This document shows positions 19,459-28,919 of a DNA stretch of 64,000 bases, in pieces (the first letter of the stretch is position 1; the number at the start of each line of letters is the position of its first letter). The position numbers were made by a program, and so were the translations under genes. Source of the stretch: Paracoccus shanxieyensis (GTDB lineage: Bacteria > Pseudomonadota > Alphaproteobacteria > Rhodobacterales > Rhodobacteraceae); assembly GCF_009711265.1 (NCBI RefSeq), contig NZ_WMII01000003.1:186001-250000 (forward strand), given 5' to 3'. The notes beneath the pieces were generated by a model. It was not told the origin of the DNA. It saw nothing but the letters and a program-made list of their open reading frames with translations, and ran no database searches.

Positions 19459-20934
19459 ATGGCAAAACCAGATCCGGTCGATGAAATCCTGCCGCCGCTG
19501 CGCATGACCACGCTGGGGTTGCAGCATGTGCTGGTGATGTATGCCGGCGCGGTCGCCGTGCCGCTGATCGTGGGCCGCGCGCTGAAACTGCCGCCCGAGG
19601 ATGTGGCCTTCCTGATCTCGGCCGATCTGTTCTGCTGCGGCATCGCCACGATCATTCAATCGCTGGGCGTGACGCGCTGGTTCGGCATCCAGCTGCCGGT
19701 GATGATGGGGGTGACCTTCGCCTCGGTCGGGCCGATGGTGGCGATGGCGGGGGCCTATCCGGGCCCCAAGGGCGCGCGGATGATCTTTGGGGCGATCATC
19801 GGCGCGGGTCTGATCGCCATGCTGATCGCGCCGTTCATCGGGCGGATGCTGCGGTTTTTCCCGCCGCTGGTCACCGGCACGATCATTCTGGTCATCGGCA
19901 TCACGCTGATGCGCGTGGGCATCAACTGGATCTTTGGCAACCCGGTCGGGCCGACCGCGCCAAAGATCGTCGATCCGGTCGCGGCGGGCTGGCTGAACCA
20001 GCTTCGCGAGATGTCGGGAACCGGCGCCGTGCCTGCGCTGCCGCAAGGCTTTGCCCCGGCGGCCAGCGTGCAGAACCCGCTTTACGCTCGTCCCGTCAAC
20101 ATCATGATCTCGGCCGTGGTGCTGGCCGCCATCCTGCTGATCGCCCGGTTCGGCAAGGGCTTCGTCGCCAATATCGCCGTGCTGCTGGGCATGCTGGTCG
20201 GCGCGTTGCTGACGATCCTTCTGGGGCAGATGACCTTTGAGAAGGTGGCCGAGGCGCATTGGTTCGGGCTGGTGACGCCGTTCCATTTCGGCACGCCGAT
20301 CTTTGATCCGGTGCTGATCCTGACCATGGTGCTGGTGATGATCGTCGTGATGATCGAATCCACCGGCATGTTCCTGGCGCTTGGCGACATGACCGGGCGC
20401 GAGGTGACGCCGCAGCGCCTGACCGCCGGTCTGCGCACCGACGGCCTGGGCACGGTGATCGGCGGTATCTTCAACACCTTCCCCTATACCTCGTTCAGCC
20501 AGAATGTCGGGCTGGTCGGCGTCACGGGCATCCGGTCGCGCTTCATCTGCGTGACGGGCGGGGTGATCCTGATCCTGTTCGGGCTGGTGCCGAAAATGGG
20601 CGCTGCGGTGGAATCGCTGCCCACGGCGGTTCTGGGCGGTGCGGGGCTGGTGATGTTCGGCATGGTCGCAGCCACCGGCATCCGCATCCTGTCGACGGTG
20701 GATTTCGCCAGCAACCGCAACAACCTGTTCGTCGTGGCCGTCGCCTTGGGCTTCGGGATGATCCCGCTGATCGCCCCCGATTTCAAACAATGGATGCCGC
20801 ACGCCATTCACCCGCTGATCGAGTCGGGCATCCTGCTGGCCACCATCGCCGCGGTCGTGCTGAACGCGTTCTTCAACGGCGCGGGCGCCAGCGCCGAGGA
20901 CGCCAAGCGCGCCGCCAGCATGGCCGATCACTGA
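19459..20934 (+). CDS. Nucleobase:cation symporter-2 family purine (xanthine/urate) permease
   Basis: A 491-residue inner-membrane NAT/NCS2 transporter with 12-14 hydrophobic segments. The NAT signature is QNVGLVGVTG, in the Q-N-x-G-x4-T-G form found in xanthine permeases such as XanQ. The preceding block MIESTGMFLALGDMTGRE is also family-typical. GLQHVLVMYAGAVAVPLIVG forms helix 1. The start at 19459 follows GAGGGG at normal spacing; upstream in-frame residues are not conserved-looking. Its last 7 bases overlap convergent xerD. Purine rather than uracil transport is inferred from the signature. Confidence 0.88.
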   Translation: MAKPDPVDEILPPLRMTTLGLQHVLVMYAGAVAVPLIVGRALKLPPEDVAFLISADLFCCGIATIIQSLGVTRWFGIQLPVMMGVTFASVGPMVAMAGAYPGPKGARMIFGAIIGAGLIAMLIAPFIGRMLRFFPPLVTGTIILVIGITLMRVGINWIFGNPVGPTAPKIVDPVAAGWLNQLREMSGTGAVPALPQGFAPAASVQNPLYARPVNIMISAVVLAAILLIARFGKGFVANIAVLLGMLVGALLTILLGQMTFEKVAEAHWFGLVTPFHFGTPIFDPVLILTMVLVMIVVMIESTGMFLALGDMTGREVTPQRLTAGLRTDGLGTVIGGIFNTFPYTSFSQNVGLVGVTGIRSRFICVTGGVILILFGLVPKMGAAVESLPTAVLGGAGLVMFGMVAATGIRILSTVDFASNRNNLFVVAVALGFGMIPLIAPDFKQWMPHAIHPLIESGILLATIAAVVLNAFFNGAGASAEDAKRAASMADH

Positions 20935-21926
20935 TCGTCGGACAGGCTCGGGTCGGGCGCTTTTCCTGCGCCCGCCTTGGCCAGCGGGTGATGGTTCAGA
21001 ACCAGATCCCGCATCCGTGCATCCAGCACATGGGTATAGATCTCGGTCGTGCCCAGATCGGAATGGCCCAGCAGGCTTTGAATGGCCCGCAGATCCGCGC
21101 CGCCCTCCAGCAGATGCGTGGCAAAGGCGTGGCGGATCACATGAGGTGACACGCGGGCAGGGTCGATCCCCGCCGCCACCGCAAGCTGGTTCAAAAGCCC
21201 GTTCATCGCCTGCCGCGTCATATGGCCCTGTGCGCTGGTGGCCGGAAACAGCCAGCGCGCGCCCTTGCCCGCGACCAGACGGCCAAGCGCGGTCTTGGGA
21301 TCGGCGGTGTCGCGCAGCGTCACCCATGCCGTCAGCGCTGCGCGCGCCGGGCCGTTCAGCGGCACCATGCGTTCCTTGCCGCCCTTGCCGCGGATCAGCA
21401 GCACTTGCGGATTGCCCCGGCAGCTGCCGATGGGCAGGCTGACAAGTTCGCTGACGCGCATGCCGGTGGCATAGATCAGCTCCAGCAGCACCAGATTGCG
21501 GGCGCGTTCCTGTTTGTTGCGGCCAAGGCGGGGCAGCGCATCCAGCAGCGCCTGCACCTCGGCCCGCGCCAGCGTCTTGGGCAGGCGCTGCGGGCGGCCC
21601 GGTCCGGGGATGCGGCCTGCGGGGTCATCCTCGCGCCAGTTTTCGTCCAGCGCGAACCGCGTCATCTGCCGGATCGAGGCCAGACGCCGCGCGCGTGTGG
21701 CGCGGGACAGGCCCTGCGCGTCGCAATGGGCAAGGTAATCCTCGATCATGTCGCGGGTCACGCTCAGCAGATCGGCCTGACGCAGCGCCACCCAAGCCGC
21801 GAAATCGGCAAGGTCGCGGCCATAGGCCAGCAGCGTGTTGCGCGCCGCGCCATGTTCGGCGGCCTGCGCATCCAGAAAGGCCGAGATCCGGCGCTTGTCG
21901 CCAACGGGAACAGCGGCGGCGGGCAC
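20928..21926 (-). CDS. xerD: Tyrosine recombinase XerD
   Basis: A 332-residue site-specific recombinase that, with XerC, resolves chromosome dimers at dif. The SAM-like N-terminal domain covers about 10-100. The catalytic set is R in ATGMRVSEL, K in GKGGKERM, HxxR in SPHVIRHAFATH, H in LLGHSDLGTT and the nucleophile Y in TEIYTHV. The HVIRH motif has Ile where most have Leu. The start codon is GTG, 3 bases after the upstream stop. No integrase-like flanking repeats or mobile genes are present, so this is the housekeeping enzyme. Confidence 0.9.
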   Translation of the reverse strand: MPAAAVPVGDKRRISAFLDAQAAEHGAARNTLLAYGRDLADFAAWVALRQADLLSVTRDMIEDYLAHCDAQGLSRATRARRLASIRQMTRFALDENWREDDPAGRIPGPGRPQRLPKTLARAEVQALLDALPRLGRNKQERARNLVLLELIYATGMRVSELVSLPIGSCRGNPQVLLIRGKGGKERMVPLNGPARAALTAWVTLRDTADPKTALGRLVAGKGARWLFPATSAQGHMTRQAMNGLLNQLAVAAGIDPARVSPHVIRHAFATHLLEGGADLRAIQSLLGHSDLGTTEIYTHVLDARMRDLVLNHHPLAKAGAGKAPDPSLSDDQ

Positions 21927-21929
21927 GGC

Positions 21930-23567
21930 TCAGGGCTCGGCCGGGATGGCGCCCGGCGCGACGGTGATGACCGGGGCCAGCACCAGCTCGACCGCGGCCT
22001 GCCGGGCGACATCGCGCTGATCCAGCGCGCGCAGCACCCGCAGACCCTGCGCCGCGCGGGGCAGATCGCCGTCCAGCCCGGCATCGACATCGGCGATGGC
22101 GGACAGCAGCGCCTCGCCCCGGCGGTTCGCGGCCAGAAGCTCGGCATAGCGCTGCGACAGGGCGCTGTCGGCGGCAAAGGCGCCGATCAGCGTCGCCGCC
22201 CGGTCCGAGCCGGTGCCGCGTGGCGGTGTCGCCTCGGCCAGACCGCTGGCGAAATCCAGAAGCCATGTGTCGAAGGGCTGGGCATCCGGCGCGGGCTGGG
22301 CCACGACCTGCCATTGCCCGGCCTGCAATGCCAGCCAGACCGCGATCTGGCCCGCGCGTCCCGTCAGCCCCATGGCCCCGGCCTGCGCGCCCGCCATATC
22401 GGCCAGCGCCGGACCCAGCCCGGCTGCGACCATGCGATCGAATGCCGCGGGCAGGGCGGTTGCCACGGCATCGGCGTCCCGCGCGCTCAGCGCCGCGTCC
22501 AGTGTCTGGATCGCGGCGGCCCGGTCCCATGCGCCGCCGGATGCGGCGGGCTTTTGTTCGACATAGATCTCGCGCAGGCGCGAGGCGGGGATTGCGCCCG
22601 CGCGCGCCAGCCGCTCGGCCGCGTCCAGACGGGCCTTCCAGCCGCCGTTTTCATCCAGATCCGCCAGCGCAAAGGCCAGCGGCAGGTTCGATGAGGGCAG
22701 CGGCTGGCCGATGGCCTCGTGCAGGCGCAGATCCAGCGGCGTCACGACCTGCGGCGGCGGCAGGATGTCGCCCTGTTCGGAATATCCGTCATCCAGATAA
22801 TGCGCGAGCAGCGTTGCCACCTGCGGCTGCAACTGGCCCAGCCCATCGGCGCCCTGATAGACCAGCGCCGCCGCTGCCCAGTCGCCACCCAGCGCCAGAC
22901 AGAAGATCCGCGCCGGGAAACTGGGCGCGACACCGGGCGTGCGGTCCATGATCTGGCAGGCCTGCGACTGATCGCCCGACAGCAGCGCAATGTCGAACAG
23001 CCTGCGGAACCGCTGCGGATCGGCGGGGCCTGCGGTCTGCAAAAGCTCTTTCGCGGCGCGCGTCGCGCCCATGTCCAGCAGCTTGTCGACGCGGGCCAGA
23101 AACAGCGCGCCCTCAGTGCCGGGGGCGGCCTTTGGCGGCTGCAACTGCGCGGCAAGCAACCGCCGCTCCAGCCGCCGCAAGGCGGGCAGCCGCGGGTCCG
23201 AGGCCAGCACCTGCTGGGCCAGCACCGTGCCGTCGCTGTCGCCCCACAGACCCGCGGGCAGACCTGCCGCACGCGGCGACACGGTGCCCTTGCTGTCGGG
23301 ATTGCCTTCGCCCAGACGGGTGACGCCCACCGGCTCGACCGCGCCGCTGCGCACGACCTCGCGCCGGGATTTCTGTTGCAGTTCGGGCGGCAGCGGTGTG
23401 CCGGGACGCCATGCGGAAATTGTGTCGGGCTGCTGGATGCTGCCCGAAAGCCAGTCGCTGGCCGAAAGCGGCGGGCGCGCGCCTGCGGCATCCGGCGCGA
23501 TGGCCAGAGCCGCGCACAGCGCCATGCTGCCGATTGCGGACTGCGATATGGGCTTAATCCAGCGCAT
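21930..23567 (-). CDS. Exported hypothetical protein (545 aa)
   Basis: I do not recognise a named family. The ATG at 23567 gives a signal peptide (about residues 1-30, ending DAAGA), while longer starts would add a Pro/His-rich artefact. The mature protein is Ala/Leu-rich and probably all-helical, with stretches such as LLDMGATRAAKELLQTAG and RLFDIALLSGDQSQACQIMD that look like TPR/Sel1-type solenoid. It overlaps the upstream small membrane-protein gene by 14 bases and ends 3 bases before xerD. Gene order suggests a periplasmic or outer-membrane role, but nothing more can be stated. Confidence 0.75.
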   Translation of the reverse strand: MRWIKPISQSAIGSMALCAALAIAPDAAGARPPLSASDWLSGSIQQPDTISAWRPGTPLPPELQQKSRREVVRSGAVEPVGVTRLGEGNPDSKGTVSPRAAGLPAGLWGDSDGTVLAQQVLASDPRLPALRRLERRLLAAQLQPPKAAPGTEGALFLARVDKLLDMGATRAAKELLQTAGPADPQRFRRLFDIALLSGDQSQACQIMDRTPGVAPSFPARIFCLALGGDWAAAALVYQGADGLGQLQPQVATLLAHYLDDGYSEQGDILPPPQVVTPLDLRLHEAIGQPLPSSNLPLAFALADLDENGGWKARLDAAERLARAGAIPASRLREIYVEQKPAASGGAWDRAAAIQTLDAALSARDADAVATALPAAFDRMVAAGLGPALADMAGAQAGAMGLTGRAGQIAVWLALQAGQWQVVAQPAPDAQPFDTWLLDFASGLAEATPPRGTGSDRAATLIGAFAADSALSQRYAELLAANRRGEALLSAIADVDAGLDGDLPRAAQGLRVLRALDQRDVARQAAVELVLAPVITVAPGAIPAEP

Positions 23568-23784
23568 CTTGCCCCTGAGCGGCAGGTGCAGGTGCAGGTG
23601 CGGCGGGCGCAGGCGTGGCGGCGGGGGTTTCGGGTGCTGCGGCGGGCACGGGCGCGCCAAGGTTCAGCTCGACCGGCAACCGCGTCTGGGTGGGATCCGC
23701 ATCCATATCGCCGAAATAGGCATAGCCGGTCAGCCCCGCCAGACCCAGAATCACCAGCACGAGCGCCACTCGCAAAAGCCTCAT
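23554..23784 (-). CDS. Small single-pass membrane protein with Ala/Pro-rich tail
   Basis: A 76-residue protein: one N-terminal hydrophobic helix (about 4-23), a short segment GDMDADPTQTRLPVELNLG, and a Pro/Ala-rich tail of about 30 residues. No known domain. It precedes and overlaps the exported 545-residue protein, so the two are probably co-expressed. It is divergent from aroK across a 173-base spacer containing an AT-rich stretch near 23850 that could hold promoters. Confidence 0.65.
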   Translation of the reverse strand: MRLLRVALVLVILGLAGLTGYAYFGDMDADPTQTRLPVELNLGAPVPAAAPETPAATPAPAAPAPAPAAQGQDALD

Positions 23785-23957
23785 CGACTGTCCCTTTCCG
23801 CCTCAAATGCGTTCGTCATGACCGGTCTGACGCCGGTTCGCGCGAAATATATATGGCATTTCCCGAAAGATCACGCCATTCAGTGCCACCAATATCCCGT
23901 GCGCCCCTTCAGCGATAGAGGCGGCGCGGGACGCGCAGAAGGATTGACGGGGGGCTG

Positions 23958-24494
23958 ATGCGGCGGAACATCGTGCTGATCGGAATGATGGGGGCGGGCA
24001 AGACCGCGATCGGGGCCGAACTCGCGCGCCGTCTGGGTCGGCCGTTCTGGGATACCGATTCCGAGATCGAGCGGGCCGCCGCCATGACCATCCCGGAAAT
24101 CTTCGCCCGCGACGGTGAGGATTTCTTCCGCGCCCGCGAATCAGAGGTGCTGTCGCGGGTGCTGGCGTCGGGTTCCAGCATCGTCTCGACCGGCGGCGGA
24201 TCGTGGATCCGCGAACAGAACCGCCAACGCATCGCGCAGCATGGCGTGTCGGTCTGGCTGGATTGCGATGCGGAAACGCTGTGGCATCGGGTCCGCGCGC
24301 GCCCGACGCGGCCGCTGTTGCAGACCGTCGATCCGCGCGGCACGCTGGAGCGGCTGCTGGCCGAACGCAGCCCGATCTACGCCTCAGCCGATCTGCGCGT
24401 GACGGCCACCCGCGCCGACAGCATCGAAGACACCACGAACCGGGTTCTGGACAGCATCGCCGCGCTTGAACCGATGATTCTGGAGCCGAAATGA
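23958..24494 (+). CDS. aroK: Shikimate kinase
   Basis: A 178-residue kinase that phosphorylates shikimate at O3 in aromatic amino-acid synthesis. Walker A GMMGAGKT is at 9-16. DTDSEIE carries the Mg-binding Asp, FFRARESEV the substrate Arg, and STGGGSW the conserved glycines. RARPTRPLL forms the lid. The stop overlaps aroB (ATGA), the usual aroKB arrangement. Confidence 0.95.
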   Translation: MRRNIVLIGMMGAGKTAIGAELARRLGRPFWDTDSEIERAAAMTIPEIFARDGEDFFRARESEVLSRVLASGSSIVSTGGGSWIREQNRQRIAQHGVSVWLDCDAETLWHRVRARPTRPLLQTVDPRGTLERLLAERSPIYASADLRVTATRADSIEDTTNRVLDSIAALEPMILEPK

Positions 24495-25600
24495 GCATCG
24501 AGACCGTCCGCGTTGATCTGGGCACGCGGTCCTATGACGTGCGCATCGGGCAGGGGCTGCTGGACCGCGCGGGCGCCGAGATCGTGGCCTTGGCGGGCAA
24601 GCGTCGCGTGGCGATCGTCACGGATACGACGGTCGCAGCCGCGCACCTGCCGCGCCTGATCGCATCGCTGAACACCGCAGGTCTGCAGGCCGAGGCGCTG
24701 GCCCTGCCCGCGGGCGAGGCGACGAAATCCTGGGACCGGCTGGGGCAGGCGGTCGAATGGCTGATCGCGCAGCGGATCGAACGCAAGGATCTGGTCATCG
24801 CGCTTGGTGGCGGGGTCATTGGTGATCTGGCCGGGTTTGCCAGTGCCATCCTGCGCCGTGGCGTGCGTTTCGTGCAGATCCCGACGACGTTGCTGGCGCA
24901 GGTCGACAGTTCCGTCGGCGGCAAGACCGGCATCAACAGCCCGCAGGGCAAGAACCTGATCGGGGCCTTTCACCAGCCCTCGCTGGTGCTGGCCGATATC
25001 GACGTGCTGGGCACGCTGGCGCCGCGCGATTTCCGCGCCGGCTATGGCGAGGTCGCGAAATACGGTCTGCTGGGGGACGAGGGCTTCTTTGAATGGCTGG
25101 AAACCGCCGGGCCGGTATTGGCGACCGATCCTGAGGCCCTGCAGCGCGCGGTGCGCCATTCGGTGGCGATGAAGGCCGGGATCGTGCAGCGCGACGAAAC
25201 CGAACAGGGTGAGCGCGCGCTGCTGAACCTTGGCCATACCTTCGGTCATGCGCTGGAATCGGCCACCGGCTACAGCGACAGGCTGCTGCATGGCGAAGGC
25301 GTGGCGATCGGCTGCACGCTGGCCTTCGAGCTTTCGGCCCGGCTGGGCCTGTGCAGTCAGGAAGCGCCGTCGCGTGTGGCCGCGCATTTCGCCGCCATGG
25401 GCATGCCCGCGCGCATCGCCGACATTCCCGGCGATCTGCCGGGTGACGAGGCGCTGATTGCGCTGATGGGGCAGGACAAGAAGGTGATGGACGGCAAGCT
25501 GCGCTTCATCCTTGCGCGGGGCATCGGGCAGTCCTTCGTGACCGACGATGTAGACCCGGCAGCCTTGCGTGCCGTTCTGGCGGCCTCGCGCCGGGGTTAA
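24491..25600 (+). CDS. aroB: 3-dehydroquinate synthase
   Basis: A 369-residue NAD- and metal-dependent cyclase converting DAHP to 3-dehydroquinate, the second step of the shikimate pathway. The NAD site is LGGGVIGDLAGFASAILRRG, followed by PTTLLAQVDSSVGGKTGIN. Metal ligands are E in GYGEVAKYG, and H in LGHTFGHALES and LLHGEGVAIG. Translation is coupled to aroK. The TAA stop overlaps that of the convergent mrpG gene. Confidence 0.96.
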   Translation: MSIETVRVDLGTRSYDVRIGQGLLDRAGAEIVALAGKRRVAIVTDTTVAAAHLPRLIASLNTAGLQAEALALPAGEATKSWDRLGQAVEWLIAQRIERKDLVIALGGGVIGDLAGFASAILRRGVRFVQIPTTLLAQVDSSVGGKTGINSPQGKNLIGAFHQPSLVLADIDVLGTLAPRDFRAGYGEVAKYGLLGDEGFFEWLETAGPVLATDPEALQRAVRHSVAMKAGIVQRDETEQGERALLNLGHTFGHALESATGYSDRLLHGEGVAIGCTLAFELSARLGLCSQEAPSRVAAHFAAMGMPARIADIPGDLPGDEALIALMGQDKKVMDGKLRFILARGIGQSFVTDDVDPAALRAVLAASRRG

Positions 25601-26091
25601 TCGGTCGGATCGTGCAGATCGTCCGGGTCGCGCAGCTCGCGCGTCTCGGACTTGCTGTCGGGCAACACGCTGCGATCCAGAATCCCTTCGCCATAGCCCG
25701 ACATGTCCCGCGCGCCCTTGCCCAGACGCTGGCCCGCAGGAACGCGCGGCGGCACGATTTCGTCATGGCCCAGCTTGGTGTCGCGGTCACGCCGCAGCGC
25801 CGCCCGGCCCAGCATCAGCAGGGTGATGGGCGGTGTGATCAGCATGAAGGCCCCGATCACCAGCTCATGCAGGACGGGCCGCTTTTCCAGCAGCGAAAAC
25901 ATCGCCATCGAGCCCACGACGATCAGCAGCGTGCCATAGCTATAGGCCATGGTCGGCGCGTGCAGCCGCTGATAAAAGCTTTTCAGCCGGAAAAGCCCGA
26001 CGCTGCCCAGCAGCGCCAGCGTCGATCCCAGCACCACGAAAATCGCGATGATGATGGCGGCGACGGGGGGAAGCTGTTCAAACGGTCTCAT
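25597..26091 (-). CDS. mrpG: Na+/H+ antiporter subunit G
   Basis: A 164-residue MrpG/PhaG subunit. The three conserved helices lie in residues 1-100, with [28 protein letters not shown] and [27 protein letters not shown]. The hydrophilic C-terminal tail (about 105-164) is longer than in many MrpG proteins. The start at 26091 overlaps the end of mrpF by 4 bases. It is the last gene of the Mrp operon and is convergent with aroB. Confidence 0.9.
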   Translation of the reverse strand: MRPFEQLPPVAAIIIAIFVVLGSTLALLGSVGLFRLKSFYQRLHAPTMAYSYGTLLIVVGSMAMFSLLEKRPVLHELVIGAFMLITPPITLLMLGRAALRRDRDTKLGHDEIVPPRVPAGQRLGKGARDMSGYGEGILDRSVLPDSKSETRELRDPDDLHDPTD

Positions 26092-26369
26092 TCGATCACC
26101 TCGCCACGCATCAGGAACTTGGCGGCGCAGACCGTGGTGACGAAGCCCAGGACGCCGATGACCAGCGCGGATTCGAAAAAGAACACATTGCCGCTGCCCA
26201 TGCCGATCAGCAGGAACAGCAGCATGCACTGGATATACATCGTGTCCATCGCCAGCACGCGGTCCTGCGCGCGCGGGCCGCGCAGCATCCGCCAGCACGA
26301 CAGGCCAAGCGCGATGATCATGGCGATCTGCGCATAGGTCAGGGCGAATTGAAGGATGGTCGCGCTCAT
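26088..26369 (-). CDS. mrpF: Na+/H+ antiporter subunit F
   Basis: A 93-residue MrpF/PhaF subunit with three membrane helices. The core [20 protein letters not shown] with the conserved Asp of the DRV motif is diagnostic. It overlaps neighbours mrpE and mrpG by 4 bases on each side. It is part of the multi-subunit antiporter complex in the inner membrane. Confidence 0.93.
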   Translation of the reverse strand: MSATILQFALTYAQIAMIIALGLSCWRMLRGPRAQDRVLAMDTMYIQCMLLFLLIGMGSGNVFFFESALVIGVLGFVTTVCAAKFLMRGEVIE

Positions 26370-26854
26370 TCGAAGATCTCCATCAGCAGGGCCTCGTAGC
26401 GGTCGCGGATCAGGTTCTGCCAGTCATCCTCGCTGCGCAGGTCAAGGACGTGCAGCAGCAGATAGCCGTCCTCGGCCTCGTATTCCAGCCAGGCCGTGCC
26501 GGGCGTGGCGCTGAGGATGATGGCCAGCAGCGCCAGCGCGTTCTGGTCGCGCAGCCGCAACTGCAACTCGACAAAGCCCGAGTGATATTTCGGGTGGTTC
26601 GGCCCCAGCAGCAGCACGCGCGCGACCGAGATGTTCGATTTCAGGATGTCCCAGACCACGATGCCCATCAGCTTGGGGATCAGGCCCCAGCGCCGGATGC
26701 GCGGCTTTTGCGGATGCAGGCGCTGCACCACCCATCCGGCGGCCAAGGCGATCAGCGTGCCAAGGACAAGGTTTCCAAGGCTGAATTGCGTCAGCAACAG
26801 CCACATCAGGACCAGCGCGGCCGAAATCAGCGGATGCGGGATAAGGCCGGTCAT
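26366..26854 (-). CDS. mrpE: Na+/H+ antiporter subunit E
   Basis: A 162-residue MrpE/PhaE subunit. Two or three N-terminal hydrophobic segments are followed by a cytoplasmic domain with [36 protein letters not shown] and LLLHVLDL, the usual family pattern. The start overlaps the mrpD stop by 4 bases. Confidence 0.93.
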   Translation of the reverse strand: MTGLIPHPLISAALVLMWLLLTQFSLGNLVLGTLIALAAGWVVQRLHPQKPRIRRWGLIPKLMGIVVWDILKSNISVARVLLLGPNHPKYHSGFVELQLRLRDQNALALLAIILSATPGTAWLEYEAEDGYLLLHVLDLRSEDDWQNLIRDRYEALLMEIFE

Positions 26855-28578
26855 TCCTGATCCTCCGGCATGTCGTCGGGCGTTTCGGTCGGCGCAAGGC
26901 TGGTCGGCGGGGCGGCATCGACGCGCTCGGCGTCATGCAGCACGCTTTCGCGGTAGATGGCGGGATGCAGCAGCGCCTGTGCGGTGGCGCGTGCATAGCC
27001 CAGCACGGCATCCGCGCGCACCGTCAGCAGCAGGATCATCGCCAGCAGCATCAGCACCGGCGTGATCTCCAGCGCAAGGATGCGCGGCGAGGGGCCTTGC
27101 TGCGCCCAGAACCGCCGGATGCCAAAGCGCACAAGCGCAATCAGCGCCGCCAGCCCCGACAGGATCAGCATGGCGGCAAACACCCACAGCATCGCCGGAA
27201 CATGGCCCGCGACGGACATGTTTTCCTGAATGGCGCCGCGCAGCATGGCGAATTTGCCGATGAAGCCCGGCATGGGCGGCAGGCCCGACAGCATGGCCGC
27301 GATCAGCGCAAAACAGATGGCCATGGTCAGCCATGACACGGTGCGGGCGCTGGCGGGGTCGGTCGTGTCCTCGACCGTATCCAGCCCCATCGGCGTCCAA
27401 GCCCAAAGCTGGGCTTCGCCTTCGGTGGCGGGCTCCTCGGGGGCGGGGTCGTCGTCCTGCCCTTCATCGTCGCGGGTCACCGGCTCGGCGATCAGGAAGA
27501 AGGCCGAGACCGCCGCCGTCGAGCCGATCAGATAGTAAAGCGCGCCCGCCAGCAGTTCGGGCCCACCGCCCGCCTGCGCAAAGCCCACCGCCGCCAGCAC
27601 CGTCCCCGACGAGATGATCGCCAGATAGCCGCCCTTGCGCGCCAGTTCCGGCGATCCCATGATGCCGATCATGCCAAAGCCCATGGTCAGCACACCGCCA
27701 ATCATCAGGACCGGCGCGCCGAAACCCGCAGATTCGCCGGCATCCGGGCCAAGGATCAGCAGCGTCAGGCGCAAGATGACGTAGATGCCCACCTTGGTCA
27801 TGATCGCCATGATGGCCGCCGCCGGAGGTGCCGCCGCAGCATAGGTCGTGGGCAGCCAGAAACACAGCGGCCAGACCGCTGCCTTGGTCAGGAAGGCGAT
27901 GCCCAGAAACGCCACCGCCGCATGGAACAGCAGGCGCTGCGCATCGTCCAGCACCGCCAGCTCACGCCCGATATCGGCAAAGTTCAGCGTGCCGGTGGTG
28001 CCATAGACCAGCGCCACACCGATCAGGAAGAACAGCGAGGCCGCAAGGTTGATCGCGATGTAATGCAGCCCGGCCTTGATCCGGTCCGGACCCGAGCCAT
28101 GCAGCATCAGGCCATAGGACGCCGCCAGCATCACTTCGAAGAAGACGAACAGGTTGAACAGATCGCCGGTCAGAAACGCGCCGTTGACGCCTGCCAGCAG
28201 AAACTGGAACATGCTGTGGTAATGCTGTCCCTTGCCGTGCCAGCCGGCGGCGGCATAGATCAGCGCCGGAGCAGCCAGCAGCGCGGTCAGCATGACCATC
28301 ATGGCCGACAGCCGGTCCAGCACCAAGACGATGCCGACCGGAACCGGCCAGTCACCCAGCCGGTAAAGCTGCACGACCTGCTGGCCCTGATCGCCCAGCG
28401 TCTTGGCATCCGACATCAGCTCGGTCGAGCTGAGAAACATCAGCGCGACGGCCACCAGCCCCATGACCAGCTTGGTCTGGCGGTTGCGGTCGTTGTAAAA
28501 CAGCATGATCGCGCCCGCGACCAGCGGGATCAGGATCGGCGCGATGATCATGTGATTGGGAACAAGATCGGGGTTCAC
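26851..28578 (-). CDS. mrpD: Na+/H+ antiporter subunit D
   Basis: A 575-residue proton-translocating subunit of the Mrp complex, homologous to complex I NuoM/NuoN, with about 14 membrane helices. FFEVMLAASYGLMLHG holds the functional Glu of helix 5, and FLTKAAVWPLCFWLPTTYAAA carries the helix 7-8 Lys. An acidic insert (DDEGQDDDPAPEEPATEGEA, about residue 370) interrupts the later part and lengthens the protein beyond the usual 500. The start is GTG, supported by AAGGAG. It overlaps mrpC and mrpE by 4 bases. Confidence 0.92.
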   Translation of the reverse strand: MNPDLVPNHMIIAPILIPLVAGAIMLFYNDRNRQTKLVMGLVAVALMFLSSTELMSDAKTLGDQGQQVVQLYRLGDWPVPVGIVLVLDRLSAMMVMLTALLAAPALIYAAAGWHGKGQHYHSMFQFLLAGVNGAFLTGDLFNLFVFFEVMLAASYGLMLHGSGPDRIKAGLHYIAINLAASLFFLIGVALVYGTTGTLNFADIGRELAVLDDAQRLLFHAAVAFLGIAFLTKAAVWPLCFWLPTTYAAAAPPAAAIMAIMTKVGIYVILRLTLLILGPDAGESAGFGAPVLMIGGVLTMGFGMIGIMGSPELARKGGYLAIISSGTVLAAVGFAQAGGGPELLAGALYYLIGSTAAVSAFFLIAEPVTRDDEGQDDDPAPEEPATEGEAQLWAWTPMGLDTVEDTTDPASARTVSWLTMAICFALIAAMLSGLPPMPGFIGKFAMLRGAIQENMSVAGHVPAMLWVFAAMLILSGLAALIALVRFGIRRFWAQQGPSPRILALEITPVLMLLAMILLLTVRADAVLGYARATAQALLHPAIYRESVLHDAERVDAAPPTSLAPTETPDDMPEDQE

Positions 28579-28919
28579 TGGCCGCGCTCCTTCCCGTCAA
28601 CATGGTCGGTGCCGGTAATCCCGCGCGAGGCGATCATCACCACCAGAAACAGCGCCGTCGTGGCAAAGCTGATGACGATGGCGGTCAGCACCAGCGCCTG
28701 CGGCAGCGGATCGGCATAGGCGGTCGGATCGACGAAGCCGCCCTTCGGCATGATCGGCGCCGCGCCGACATAAAGCCGCCCCATCGCAAAGATGAACAGG
28801 TTGACGCCGTAAGCCAGCAGACACAGCCCGACGATCACCTGATAGGACCGGGGCCGCAGCAGCAGCCAGACGCCCGATCCGGTCAACACGCCGATGGCAA
28901 GGGCAAGGATCAGTTCCAT
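28575..28919 (-). CDS. mrpC: Na+/H+ antiporter subunit C
   Basis: A 114-residue, three-helix subunit homologous to NuoK. The conserved segments GSGVWLLLRPRSYQVIVGLC, ADPLPQALVLTAIVISFATTA and a central GxN (GVNLFIFAMG) match the family. The start shares one base with the stop of mrpA, so translation is coupled. Confidence 0.93.
   Translation of the reverse strand: MELILALAIGVLTGSGVWLLLRPRSYQVIVGLCLLAYGVNLFIFAMGRLYVGAAPIMPKGGFVDPTAYADPLPQALVLTAIVISFATTALFLVVMIASRGITGTDHVDGKERGQ

Noticed and set aside
20928..21926. Phage or island integrase
   Set aside because: The gene matches XerD throughout, and no attachment repeats, tRNA target or mobile genes are nearby.
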